From: CAYRIY01 sp964424335
GTDB lineage: Bacteria > Bacillota > Limnochordia > DTU080 > RSA5
Length of the DNA: 57,599 nt
Reading direction: 5' to 3'
NCBI GenBank assembly: GCA_964424335.1
Contig: CAYRIY010000009.1
Location: 1-57,599 of the forward strand
Shown here one piece after another: positions 24,243 through 34,488 of the stretch. Both the position numbers and the translations under genes were made by a program. The notes below the pieces were generated by a model. It was not told the origin of the DNA, made no database searches, and was given only the letters and a program-made list of their open reading frames with translations. Every line of letters starts with the position of its first letter. Position 1 is the first letter of the stretch.

Positions 24243-25175
24243 ATGGGACAAGACAACATGATTCGCCTAAATCTATCCGGGCTGACCGTCCACTCGGCCA
24301 ACTTCATTCCCGACGATCACGACGCCTGGCGTGTGCGCGCCCACAGCAATCCCCACTGGCAACTCGTGCTCGCGAAGGGCTGCGACCTCCACTTTCAAAA
24401 GGGCAACGTGCGGCTACTGTTACAAAATGGGCATATTTTGATGCTCCATCCCAACGAAACTCACAGGTCATGGGGCGCCCATCCGACCCAATCGGGCTTT
24501 TTCTACGTCCAGTTCTCCGTGGATGACCCGCATGGCCGTCCGGCCTCGAACGCCCGGCCATTCCGACGAGAGGATGAAATTCATGATTCGTCCTCGATCA
24601 CACTCCCAACGTACGGGAAGTGCAATCATCCGGCGCTGTTTGCGCTCTTTTCCGAACTGGTCGACGAAGTTTGGAACCGCCCCCCTTTTTACAAGAGCCA
24701 TGCGGCCGCGATCGTGACAAAGCTCCTCGTCGCCGTCGCTCGGGACACGGTCTCATTTGAAACAGGCTCCAACCCGCTCAACGTGCGATCCCCACACGAG
24801 GCTCAAGTCGTGAGCTCCGTGAAGAAATTCCTCGAGGAGAACTTTCAAGAGAAGCTGAGCTCGTCCATCATTTCGCGGCACGTGGGCTACAACTACTCGT
24901 ACCTCTCGCGGCTTTTCAGCCGGGCCATCGGAATGACGATCACGGATTACGTTCACTACCTGCGCATCGAGAACGCCCGGGTGCTCTTGCTCGAAATGCG
25001 CCCGAAGGGCTCCATCCGGGACATCGCGGAAATGGTCGGGTACACGGACCCGTCTTACTTTGGCAGGATATTCCGCCGCTACGAGGGCGTCTCACCGAGG
25101 GACTACATCAAGAGCGTGTATGGGCGACCGAACGTCGCCGATCCTGAGATCGGGTCATCCGTAAAGACTTCCTAA
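24243..25175 (+). CDS. AraC family transcriptional regulator
   Basis: 310-aa regulator. The N-terminal half is a cupin-like sensor (HWQLVLAKGCDLHF, GHILMLHPNETHRSW). The C-terminal 100 residues are an AraC/XylS double helix-turn-helix (SSIISRHVGYNYSYLSRLFSR, IRDIAEMVGYTDPSYFGRIFRR, GVSPRDYIKS). The start is uncertain: the frame is open from TTG at 24174, which lies right against AGGGAGGAG, but ATG at 24243 has GGAG 6 nt upstream and leaves the shared motif at 24195-24212 noncoding. Divergent from the solute-binding gene, it probably activates it in response to a sugar. Confidence 0.85.
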   Translation: MGQDNMIRLNLSGLTVHSANFIPDDHDAWRVRAHSNPHWQLVLAKGCDLHFQKGNVRLLLQNGHILMLHPNETHRSWGAHPTQSGFFYVQFSVDDPHGRPASNARPFRREDEIHDSSSITLPTYGKCNHPALFALFSELVDEVWNRPPFYKSHAAAIVTKLLVAVARDTVSFETGSNPLNVRSPHEAQVVSSVKKFLEENFQEKLSSSIISRHVGYNYSYLSRLFSRAIGMTITDYVHYLRIENARVLLLEMRPKGSIRDIAEMVGYTDPSYFGRIFRRYEGVSPRDYIKSVYGRPNVADPEIGSSVKTS

Positions 25176-25182
25176 AAGAAAA

Positions 25183-25223
25183 GCCGAAGATGAGCCGCTA
25201 TAAGCGAGACGACCCTCTTCGGC
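25183..25223. terminator. Hairpin between convergent AraC and sdhB genes
   Basis: GCCGAAGA (25183-25190) pairs with TCTTCGGC (25216-25223), and CGCT-ATA-AGCG forms a second small helix inside. A-rich sequence precedes it, giving a T tract on the minus strand, so it may end sdhB transcripts. Confidence 0.6.
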
Positions 25224-25255
25224 CCTGCGCATTCTATTATCGAACCGTTGCCGGC

Positions 25256-26008
25256 TTACGCTTTTGACCGTGCGAAGGCGGCTTTCATGTACTCGCGGCG
25301 CATGCGCGCGATGTTGACGATGGAGATATCCTTGGGGCACGCCGCTTGGCACTCTCCGTGGTTGGAGCAGTTGCCAAAGCCCTCGATGTCCATCTGCTCG
25401 ATCATGCGCTGGGCGCGCCGCGCCCGCTCCACTTGCCCTTGTGGCAACAGCGCAAGCTGCGAGATCTTCGCGCTTGTAAAGAGCGCGGCGGAACCGTTCG
25501 GGCACGCCGCCACACAAGCGCCGCACCCGATGCACTGCGCCGAGTCCATCGCTTCTTCGGCGATCTCTTTGGCAATCGGGATCGCGTTCGCGTCCGGGGC
25601 CGAGCCGGTATTCACCGAAATGTATCCCCCGGCGGCGATGATGCGGTCGAACGCGCTCCGATCGACGACCAAGTCCCGGATGATTGGAAAGGCGTCTGCT
25701 CGGAACGGCTCGACGGTGATCTCAGCGCCGTCCTCAAAGTTGCGCATTCTAAGTTCGCACGTAGTGCAGGCGCGCTTTGGCCCATGCGCCATTCCATCGA
25801 TCACGAGGCCGCACGTGCCGCAGATCCCTTCCCGGCAGTCGCTGTCAAATTCGATCGGCCGCTCGCCTTTGGCGATCAGATCCTCGTTGAGTCGATCGAG
25901 CATCTCCAGGAAGGACATCTCGGGCAGGATGTGGTCGATCGTGTACTCTTTAAAAGCGCCGGGCGACCCCGGGCCGTCTTGCCGCCAAACTTTCAACTTG
26001 AACTTCAC
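25256..26008 (-). CDS. sdhB: Succinate dehydrogenase/fumarate reductase iron-sulfur subunit
   Basis: 250-aa electron-transfer subunit. CREGICGTCG and CTTCELRM supply the [2Fe-2S] ligands, CIGCGACVAACP the [4Fe-4S] set and CSNHGECQAACP the [3Fe-4S]-type set. It would pass electrons between the flavoprotein and the membrane cytochrome. The start is GTG at 26008, 24 nt after sdhA, so it is the last gene of sdhCAB. Length matches the Bacillus/Actinobacteria-type enzyme. A terminator-like hairpin follows. Confidence 0.95.
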   Translation of the reverse strand: MKFKLKVWRQDGPGSPGAFKEYTIDHILPEMSFLEMLDRLNEDLIAKGERPIEFDSDCREGICGTCGLVIDGMAHGPKRACTTCELRMRNFEDGAEITVEPFRADAFPIIRDLVVDRSAFDRIIAAGGYISVNTGSAPDANAIPIAKEIAEEAMDSAQCIGCGACVAACPNGSAALFTSAKISQLALLPQGQVERARRAQRMIEQMDIEGFGNCSNHGECQAACPKDISIVNIARMRREYMKAAFARSKA

Positions 26009-26032
26009 GACGTCATCGCCCCTTGTAGCCGA

Positions 26033-27961
<1,929 letters not shown>

Positions 27962-27962
27962 T

Positions 27963-28424
27963 GATTCCTCCGAATTCCGATGCGCTTACGTCGCCCGCTT
28001 GCCGAGCTTAGATTCACGTGTTGCGTGATCTGGGTCCGGCTACCCGGTGGCTCGGCCAAGCGGGTAGATTCCTCCGAATTCCGATGCGCTTACGTCGCCC
28101 GCTTGCCGAGCTTNNNNNNNNNNNNNNNNNNNNNNNNNNNNNNNNNNNNNNNNNNNNNNNNNNNNNNNNNNNNNNNNNNNNNNNNNNNNNNNNNNNNNNN
28201 NNNNNNNNNNNNNAGCGGGTAGATTCCTCCGAATTCCGATGCGCTTACGTCGCCCGCTTGCCGAGCTTAGATTCACGTGTTGCGTGATCTGGGTCCGGCT
28301 ACCCGGTGGCTCGGCCAAGCGGGTAGATTCCTCCGAATTCCGATGCGCTTACGTCGCCCGCTTGCCGAGCTTGATTTAGCAATTTGTGTTGCTCAGGGCC
28401 CCGAGCTTGCCCGGTGGCTCGCCT
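27963..28424. repeat. Array of 104-bp structured tandem repeats between sdhC and sdhA
   Basis: Units begin with GATTCCTCCGAATTCCG at 27963, 28067, 28222 and 28326; where complete, the period is exactly 104 bp (27963-28066 and 28222-28325). The array is broken by a 100-N gap, so the copy number is unknown. In each unit CCCGCTTGCCGAGC (27994-28007 in unit 1) pairs with GCTCGGCCAAGCGGG (28050-28064). Inside are two hairpins, CACG/CGTG with flanking GAT/ATC (28011-28030) and GGGT/ACCC (28032-28045), giving a three-way junction of about 71 nt. Each unit also carries the sdhA ribosome binding site (minus-strand GGAGG). The unit next to sdhC keeps 47 nt and then diverges (28373-28424), replacing one inner hairpin by AGCAA/TTGCT. 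Confidence 0.9.
28114..28213. other. Assembly gap (100 N) inside the sdh repeats
   Basis: Exactly 100 N, a placeholder for unknown length. At least 49 nt are needed to complete the interrupted unit, and whole units may be missing. Confidence 0.99.
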
Positions 28425-29114
28425 CTACGGATATGGCACAAAGAACAAAACGTGCAGCGGCAGGATCAAGAAGCCACCGGCGAGCAAGATCGAAAACGCA
28501 AGGCCCAGTGTGTAAATCGCATGCGTCCAGCGGGGGCGCAGCGCTCCAAGCGACTGGAGTGCGCTCCAAAATCCATGTCGCAAGTGCATCCACAAGAGCG
28601 CCATTGTGACGACGTACCCTCCGGCGATCCATGGATTTTTGAACGACGGCACGACCACCCGGTACAGGTCGCGAAGCACGACGCCGTTTTGCACCGTTTC
28701 GTAGTAAGGGCCCAGCGTGAACATCCACACGTGGATCGGGACGAAGATCAACAATATGAGGCCCGTGGTCGCCATGTAACGCGACGACGCGCTCAACTTG
28801 CTCGGACCGCCCTTGGAGGCGTACACCGCATAGCGCGTCGATCGGCCTCGGCGGTTTTGCACATACACGTTAATGGCCGTAATGATGTGAAAGAGAAAGG
28901 CTGCCGCGAGCAGCACGCGAAATACGTTGAGGACAGGCCCCATCTGATGCAGGAGATAGCTGTAGTAGTTGAACGTCCTTCCCCCATCGGGGATGAACAG
29001 CATCAGGTTGCCCGCCAAGTGAATGACGAGATAAATCATCAGCGCGATTCCACTGAAAGCCATGATAAACTTTCTGCCCACTGTCGAACGCCAATACTTA
29101 CCTACTGTCGCCAT
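28425..29114 (-). CDS. sdhC: Succinate dehydrogenase cytochrome b558 subunit
   Basis: 229-aa membrane anchor with five hydrophobic helices. Haem-ligand histidines lie in LVIHLAGNL, YLLHQMG, AFLFHIITAIN and FVPIHVWMF, as in the di-haem single-subunit anchors of Bacillus-type enzymes. It carries quinone reduction at the membrane. It is the first gene of sdhCAB, with an ATG start at 29114. The 463-nt spacer to sdhA is far longer than usual because of the 104-bp repeats. It is divergent from a LysR-type regulator gene. Confidence 0.93.
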   Translation of the reverse strand: MATVGKYWRSTVGRKFIMAFSGIALMIYLVIHLAGNLMLFIPDGGRTFNYYSYLLHQMGPVLNVFRVLLAAAFLFHIITAINVYVQNRRGRSTRYAVYASKGGPSKLSASSRYMATTGLILLIFVPIHVWMFTLGPYYETVQNGVVLRDLYRVVVPSFKNPWIAGGYVVTMALLWMHLRHGFWSALQSLGALRPRWTHAIYTLGLAFSILLAGGFLILPLHVLFFVPYP

Positions 29115-29219
29115 GAGCGCGCCTCGCCCTTTTTATGAGGTTTCGATGCTTAAGCACTGCATTCTAAAGAATACCATTTGTACCTAGATAGGGTCCAATA
29201 CATATTTCTCATCACTGTG

Positions 29220-29234
29220 ATAGAATATGCCTAT
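29220..29234. promoter_or_regulatory. LysR-type box between sdhC and the LysR gene
   Basis: ATAG-N7-CTAT (29220-29223 and 29231-29234) fits the T-N11-A rule of LysR sites and the ATAA-N7-TTAT style of Bacillus CcpC boxes. It lies 106 nt before sdhC and 68 nt before the regulator start. Confidence 0.5.
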
Positions 29235-29301
29235 GACAGGCGTTTCCACCCTTATACATCCCACCATCCCCTAACATATCCATCGCGAGGTGCAACCTTG
29301 A

Positions 29302-30177
29302 ATGGAACTCCGTCAAGTGCAGTACTTCGTCGCCCTTGCCGAACACCAGCATTTCGGCCGAGCCGCCGAGGCGCTCCACATCGCGCAGCCGTCGCTTAGC
29401 CAACAGATCCGCGCCCTCGAAGAGGACCTTGGCGTCATCCTCTTTGAGCGCTCGAGGCGGCATGTCGCGCTCACGCACGAAGGGGAGGCCTTTCTCCCCT
29501 ACGCCCGGCAAATGTTGACGCTCGCAGACGACGCCCGCGCCGATTTGGCCGACCGCAGCGACCTACAACGAGGTCGAGTCCGGCTTGGCACGACGCCGAC
29601 GATCGGCGGCCACCTGCTCCCTCGCATTCTGCAGCGTTTTCATTTGAAGTATCCCGGGATCGAACTCACGATCACCGAAGCGATATCTGACCACCTCGCA
29701 CGCGAGCTCGACGAAGGGCGCTTGGACCTCGCGCTCCTCGTCGAACCTCCGAGCATCAAAGGGAACGCCTTTGAGACCCTCTTCACCGAAGAGATCGTCG
29801 CCGCGCTTCCGGAGAGCCACCGACTCAGCCGGCGAGAGACGATCGAACTTGCGGAGCTTCGAGACGAGAGCTTTATTCTATGTCAAGAAGGTTTCCACCT
29901 CCGCCGCGTCGCGCTGGAGGCGTGCCGCTCGGTGGGATTTACTCCTCGGGTCGCTTTGAGCGGAACAAACGTTGATACGGCGCTCAGGTTCGTACAGGCG
30001 GGACTAGGCGTGACACTCGTTCCCCAGCTCGTTACAAAGAGCGTTCCGGGCGTTGCCACGCCTTCATTGAGCACTCCGACGCTTCGGCGCAGTGTCGGCA
30101 TCGTCTGGAACCCGCAGCGCTACCTTAGCAAGTCGACAGGCGCGCTGCGGGATTTTCTACGGGACGAATTGGGATGA
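29302..30177 (+). CDS. LysR family transcriptional regulator
   Basis: 291-aa regulator with the standard start MELRQVQYFVALAEHQHFGRAAEALHIAQPSLSQQIRALEEDLG cut here for length reasons to its key parts: winged helix at residues 1-60 (FGRAAEALHIAQPSLSQQIR). A periplasmic-binding-like effector domain covers about 90-290. GAGGTG lies upstream of the ATG at 29302. It is divergent from sdhCAB with a LysR-type box between, so control of succinate dehydrogenase and autoregulation are likely. In Bacillus the LysR protein CcpC controls TCA-cycle genes in a comparable way; whether this is an orthologue cannot be judged here. The next gene is convergent, 9 nt away. Confidence 0.87.
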   Translation: MELRQVQYFVALAEHQHFGRAAEALHIAQPSLSQQIRALEEDLGVILFERSRRHVALTHEGEAFLPYARQMLTLADDARADLADRSDLQRGRVRLGTTPTIGGHLLPRILQRFHLKYPGIELTITEAISDHLARELDEGRLDLALLVEPPSIKGNAFETLFTEEIVAALPESHRLSRRETIELAELRDESFILCQEGFHLRRVALEACRSVGFTPRVALSGTNVDTALRFVQAGLGVTLVPQLVTKSVPGVATPSLSTPTLRRSVGIVWNPQRYLSKSTGALRDFLRDELG

Positions 30178-30186
30178 GCGGGTCGC

Positions 30187-31023
30187 CTACTGCTTGCGCA
30201 AGAAAAGGCGCATCGTGATCGGACCAAAGACGGCGGTCATCAAAGCGGCAACCAAAAGGACGATGCCGATTTCCCCCGGCGTAACGCCGCCAAACATGAG
30301 CCCGCGCACCGCACTTACGAGGAGCGCGATCGGATTGACCGCCACAAAGGCCTGCAGCCACGTAGGCATCGTCAGCGGATCAACAAAGACGTTGCTGATG
30401 AAGGTGAGTGGAAACAAGATCATCATGCTCGTGGCCATCAGCGACTCCGGCGTCCGCATGACCACGCCGAGCGCGGTCCAGATCCACGACATGCCAAAGC
30501 AAAACACAAGCAAGAGCAGCACTGCAAGAGAGACCCCGGCGACGCCTCCGCTCGGCCGAAATCCGAGCGCCATCCCGACTGCCAAGACGACCAAAGAAGC
30601 GATCGTATAGCGAACGACGTCGCCGAGCAAGGCCCCGACCAGGATCGACGGCCTCCAAATCGGAAGCGAACGGAATCGGTCGAAGACCCCTTTCTTGATG
30701 TCCTGGTTGAGTGCGCTGCCCGTATACATCGTGATCATCACGACTGTTTGCACCAGGATTCCGGGAAGTAAGTACTGCAGGTATTCCCTCGTCGATCCGG
30801 CAAGCGCTCCGCCGAACAGGTACGTGAACATCAACACGAACATGATGGGAAACATCGTGACATCGAAGAGCTGCTCCGGTACGTGTTTGATCTTTAGGAG
30901 CGCCCTCCAAAAAAACGTGAACGAGGCAGCAAGGCCGCTTTGCCTCTTCGGCCTTTGCCTTGGAGATAGCGCTGATCGCAGCGCCTCGTCCACCGCAAGG
31001 ACTTCTCTAGAAATCGTCGCCAT
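30187..31023 (-). CDS. ABC-2 type permease (DrrB-like)
   Basis: 278-aa membrane protein with six hydrophobic segments of the ABC-2 export fold. Typical features are FPIMFVLMFTYLFGGAL near residue 55, the YLLPGILVQTVVM stretch, an internal KGVFDRFRSLPI cytoplasmic loop (common in DrrB-type permeases) and MATSMMILFPLTFISNVFV. It overlaps the ATPase gene by one base, so the two form an export pump. Drug or lipid efflux is the family role; the substrate is unknown. Confidence 0.88.
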   Translation of the reverse strand: MATISREVLAVDEALRSALSPRQRPKRQSGLAASFTFFWRALLKIKHVPEQLFDVTMFPIMFVLMFTYLFGGALAGSTREYLQYLLPGILVQTVVMITMYTGSALNQDIKKGVFDRFRSLPIWRPSILVGALLGDVVRYTIASLVVLAVGMALGFRPSGGVAGVSLAVLLLLVFCFGMSWIWTALGVVMRTPESLMATSMMILFPLTFISNVFVDPLTMPTWLQAFVAVNPIALLVSAVRGLMFGGVTPGEIGIVLLVAALMTAVFGPITMRLFLRKQ

Positions 31024-32012
31024 CAGGCCATCTCCTCCACCATTGTCGTTTCGTCAGCCGGACGCCCGGTGAGGGCAAGGAACACTTCGTCAAGACTCGG
31101 TTGTCCCAGTGAGAAATTGCTGACCTGAATGCCCGCCCTCGTCAAATCCGCCAAGGCCTGTGACACCCGCTCTGCATCCGAGATGCGAGCGGAGAGGGCA
31201 TGCGGGTCATTTTCGAGGCGGATCTCGACCCCAATCGTTTGGGCCATGATCTGCTCGGCACGTGGCCGGGCCTGGGGATCGACCAACCTGACGTAGAGCG
31301 CGCCGCTGCCCACAGAGGCTTTGAGCTCACCGCTCGTGCCCTCTGCGATCACCTTGCCGTGATCGATGACCGCAATCCGGTCGGCGAGCTGATCCGCTTC
31401 CTCGAGGTACTGCGTCGTGAGCACCACCGTCGTTCCCTGTGCGACAAGCGCCCGCACGATCTCCCACACTTGGTTGCGGCTGCGCGGGTCGAGTCCGGTC
31501 GTCGGCTCATCGAGAAACAACAGGTCGGGCGTCGCTATGATGCTCGCCGCAATGTCGAGTCGGCGACGCATCCCACCGGAGTACTTTTTCACTTGTCGAC
31601 CCGCCGCTTCGGAAATGCCAAAAGCCTCAATAAGCTCCGTCGCCCGGCTCTTCGCCTGCGTGCGGGAGTACCCCACCAAGCGGGCGAGCAAGATCAGGTT
31701 TTCCACTCCCGTCAAGTCGTCGTCGACGGATGCAAACTGCCCGGTGAGACTCACTCGGCTGCGCACGTCGTCCGCCTCTTGAACGATGTCGTAGCCAAAT
31801 ATGCGAGCCGTTCCTCCATCCGGTCGCAAGAGCGTGGCCAGCATGCGGACCGTAGTGGTCTTGCCCGCCCCGTTTGGACCGAGGAGTCCATAGACGCTCC
31901 CTTTGCGCACGGTAAGATCGACCCCGTCAACCGCCCGCGTCTTGCCGAACGTCTTGACCAAACCGATCGCCTCGACCGCCAAATCGGCGCTACCGTTTGA
32001 GTGTGACGCCAT
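31023..32012 (-). CDS. ABC exporter ATP-binding protein (DrrA-like)
   Basis: 329-aa ATPase. Walker A GPNGAGKTTTVRML, signature YSGGMRRRLDIAASI, Walker B LLFLDEPTTGLD and a C-terminal extension of about 90 residues (FSLGQPSLDEVFLALTG) match the daunorubicin-resistance DrrA group. The ATG at 32012 is chosen for GGGAGG 7 nt upstream, although the frame is open to 32129. A strong promoter (32058-32086) precedes it. It is the first gene of a two-gene exporter unit. Confidence 0.9.
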   Translation of the reverse strand: MASHSNGSADLAVEAIGLVKTFGKTRAVDGVDLTVRKGSVYGLLGPNGAGKTTTVRMLATLLRPDGGTARIFGYDIVQEADDVRSRVSLTGQFASVDDDLTGVENLILLARLVGYSRTQAKSRATELIEAFGISEAAGRQVKKYSGGMRRRLDIAASIIATPDLLFLDEPTTGLDPRSRNQVWEIVRALVAQGTTVVLTTQYLEEADQLADRIAVIDHGKVIAEGTSGELKASVGSGALYVRLVDPQARPRAEQIMAQTIGVEIRLENDPHALSARISDAERVSQALADLTRAGIQVSNFSLGQPSLDEVFLALTGRPADETTMVEEMA

Positions 32013-32057
32013 CGTGTTCCTCCCATCGAATACGAACATATGATCGCCTGCCGTGTC

Positions 32058-32086
32058 ATTATCTGTATTTTTTCCATGCTTGTCAA
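32058..32086 (-). promoter_or_regulatory. Sigma-A promoter of the DrrAB-like exporter
   Basis: On the minus strand TTGACA (32086-32081), a 17-nt spacer and GATAAT (32063-32058), about 45 nt before the ATPase start. Confidence 0.8.
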
Positions 32087-32104
32087 CCACCAAAAACGTA
32101 TCAA

Positions 32105-32242
32105 ATGGACGACTTGAAGGGGCGGGCATTCCAAGCGATTCGGCAGGAATACGATAGCCGTGTGGGAAACAACAATCCTTTGGCCCCGCTGTCGACGAGT
32201 TTCCGTCACGAGATTCGCCGGGCTAGGAGGTTTGGGCAATGA
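32105..32242 (+). CDS. Possible 45-aa protein coupled to yfkAB
   Basis: A short frame from ATG at 32105 would encode 45 residues starting MDDLKGRAFQAIRQEY and ending with a basic tail FRHEIRRARRFGQ. Its TGA overlaps the yfkAB ATG in an ATGA arrangement, which is typical of real coupled genes, and the composition looks protein-like. Against it, there is no clear ribosome binding site before the ATG. Function unknown; it could also be a leader peptide. Confidence 0.4.
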   Translation: MDDLKGRAFQAIRQEYDSRVGNNNPLAPLSTSFRHEIRRARRFGQ

Positions 32243-33405
32243 GCCACACGGCCCGTTCACCCGAGCATGCGCTCGCGAATCGGATTTCATTCCTCAAAGA
32301 GACGCCCATGTCACCGGAGCACGATCCGTGGGATCCCTATTTGACTGGGAATTGGAACGGAAAGCCGCTGCTCTCGAGCATCGAGGTGACCGTAACCAAC
32401 ACGTGTAACCTCCGCTGCGAGCACTGCGCGGTGGGCGACCTCCTCACCTACGACGAAGCGCGGTACATATCGGTAGGGCAAATCATCGAACGGCTCGAGG
32501 AAGTCGACACACTCGTCACGTTCAGCCTCACGGGGGGCGAGCCGGCCGCAACGCCGCAGCTCGTTCGGGAAGTCATTGCGCCCCTCCTGAAGTACGCCAA
32601 AGGGCGCGGCCTAAAAACGCAGGTGAACACCAACCTCACGATGCCGCTTGCCCGGTACGAGTCCTTTGTGGAATGGGTGGACGTCCTCCACATTTCCTAC
32701 AACTACCCGGACGCCACCGAGTTTGCCAGAGTCGCCTATGCGCACGCCGAGCACCTTTCGCCGCGTGCCGACTCTGCCTTTCGTCGCCTCGAGGACAACG
32801 CCCGAACGCTCGCCAAGGCAGGCGTCTTCGTCTCCGCCGAGACGATTCTCACCAAGGCGACGCTGCCCCATATCGCCGCGATCCACGAGCGCGTGGTCGA
32901 GCTTGGATGTCTGCGGCATGAGATACATCCTTTGTATCCGAGCGACTTCGCCAGCACGATGGCGATTCCGACGCTGGACGAGTTGGCAACGGGCGTGCGT
33001 GCGCTCCTCGACGCTCGAGATCCCGCGACGTGGATCCTCTTTGGGACCTTCCCATTTTTTGCGTGCAGCCCCGATCCGGGCCATCGAGAGCTGATCGCTC
33101 GGGCGCTTTCCACGCCGCTGACGACAGTGAGAAACGACCCCGATGGTCGCAACCGGCTCAACGTAAGCAGCCTCACGGGCGACGTGCTCCTACAGGACTT
33201 CGCTGATTGCGGGCCTCTTGGGAATATTAAGGATGCCGGCTTTAATGAGATTTGGGACGCGTGGCTCGACTCCGACATTCGAAAAGGGATCGGTTGCACA
33301 TGCATTCAGGCGAAGTGTCTAGGACCCAACCTGATTGTGGCCGAGACGTACTACCCCGATGTGGACTGGACGAGTCGGGAGGCGCTGATGGCCGTTTCCC
33401 AATAG
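32239..33405 (+). CDS. yfkAB: Radical SAM/CxCxxxxC motif protein YfkAB
   Basis: 388-aa radical SAM protein. The [4Fe-4S] motif is Cys56-x3-Cys60-x2-Cys63 (TCNLRCEHC). SLTGGEPA binds SAM, and the C-terminal CTCIQAKC (Cys353, 355, 360) is the CxCxxxxC signature that defines the YfkAB family of Bacilli, probably an auxiliary cluster site. In B. subtilis the same protein was first annotated as two genes, yfkA and yfkB. The reaction is unknown. AGGAGG lies 8 nt before the ATG, inside the preceding small frame. The family's spread supports a Bacilli origin for this window. Confidence 0.88.
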   Translation: MSHTARSPEHALANRISFLKETPMSPEHDPWDPYLTGNWNGKPLLSSIEVTVTNTCNLRCEHCAVGDLLTYDEARYISVGQIIERLEEVDTLVTFSLTGGEPAATPQLVREVIAPLLKYAKGRGLKTQVNTNLTMPLARYESFVEWVDVLHISYNYPDATEFARVAYAHAEHLSPRADSAFRRLEDNARTLAKAGVFVSAETILTKATLPHIAAIHERVVELGCLRHEIHPLYPSDFASTMAIPTLDELATGVRALLDARDPATWILFGTFPFFACSPDPGHRELIARALSTPLTTVRNDPDGRNRLNVSSLTGDVLLQDFADCGPLGNIKDAGFNEIWDAWLDSDIRKGIGCTCIQAKCLGPNLIVAETYYPDVDWTSREALMAVSQ

Positions 33406-33428
33406 CGGTTGATGCACGTGGCGCTCAC

Positions 33429-34379
33429 TCAAGCTACACCCCGCGTTCTAACGACCAGGATCTCTTCGCCGTCGGCCGTGGCCGCCTGACGCAAGACGCC
33501 GTCTTGACCCACGATGGACGACTGGCCAAAAAAACCTAGGTCCCACAGACTCCCGGTCATCATCGGGTTCACTGCGTACGCAAAGAGCTTCTCCAGATGG
33601 GTTCGCCGGTAGGCGCTCTCCAACCACTCGACCTGCTGCTCGCTTGTCCAGGGCGCCGGGTTGGCGGAGGGCTGTACCAAGATCTGGGCCCCAAGTCCTT
33701 TTAGCCGGTGCGCGACATCGTCTTGAAAACAATCGAGGCAAATCGCGACGCCCAGTTTCCCAAGGGGGGTCTCCACAACCGTCAACTCGTCGATCGTCCC
33801 CGCTGCCAGATCGAGCGCCGCACGCATCTCGAGATCGATGAGGTATACCTTTCTCTGTTCCCCGACCACCTGCCCGCTCGGGTCAAACACATACGCCGTG
33901 TTGTACACTTGGGGATCGAGCGGCTTTTGGTCCCAAAGGACGCGCCCTTGATCGACCCGGTACTTGGGCAGGACGACGGATCCTGCAACGAGGTAGGCCC
34001 CAAGCGTCCGCGCAGCATTAGAAAACACGTCAAAGTAAGTCTCGGCGATCAGTCGATGGCGGGTCAAAAAGAGGGCGGGCACCCAAGAAAGCCGATGGAC
34101 GATGCGGCGGCCTAACGCAGGCAAAAAGAGCGTCCGGGTGGCTCGAGCGATCGCCTCGGCAACCGTCGTCACATGGGAGAGTTCGTCTTTTAGACCTTGG
34201 AGCACGAGCATCAACCCGACGTCTTCCGGATAGGCGACCAACGTGGGAACGGACGGATCGATCGCCTGTTTCACGGCGTCGACTGTCTTGCCGATCTTTT
34301 CTTGGAACGCTTTCCTTGACCAATAGTCGTCGAGCGAAAGCCCCATTTGCACTGCCACCAATTGAATTTCCCGTGCCAT
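33429..34379 (-). CDS. Carbon-nitrogen hydrolase (nitrilase superfamily)
   Basis: 316-aa hydrolase. The catalytic triad can be placed at Glu52 (AYPEDVG), Lys177 (EQRKVYL) and Cys214 (AICLDCF). The superfamily cleaves amides, ureides or nitriles. The sequence around the cysteine (CLDCFQDDVAHRLKGLGA) differs from the usual CxDxxFPE of amidases, so the substrate may be unusual. Start ATG at 34379 with GAGGTGGGGG upstream. It is divergent from a GPH transporter gene and convergent with yfkAB. No other nitrogen genes are nearby. Confidence 0.83.
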   Translation of the reverse strand: MAREIQLVAVQMGLSLDDYWSRKAFQEKIGKTVDAVKQAIDPSVPTLVAYPEDVGLMLVLQGLKDELSHVTTVAEAIARATRTLFLPALGRRIVHRLSWVPALFLTRHRLIAETYFDVFSNAARTLGAYLVAGSVVLPKYRVDQGRVLWDQKPLDPQVYNTAYVFDPSGQVVGEQRKVYLIDLEMRAALDLAAGTIDELTVVETPLGKLGVAICLDCFQDDVAHRLKGLGAQILVQPSANPAPWTSEQQVEWLESAYRRTHLEKLFAYAVNPMMTGSLWDLGFFGQSSIVGQDGVLRQAATADGEEILVVRTRGVA

Positions 34380-34488
34380 GGGGCATCCCCCACCTCGAGC
34401 CCTTCATTTTCTCCGCCAGATAAAGGAAACGGGCGCCAACAGCGCCAAGAGTCATTCCCCAAAGCACCAAACGCGAGGTGAGCACGGG

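Noticed and set aside
27963..28424. Repeat array as CRISPR
   Set aside because: The repeated unit is 104 bp and continuous, with no unique spacers, and no cas genes are present.
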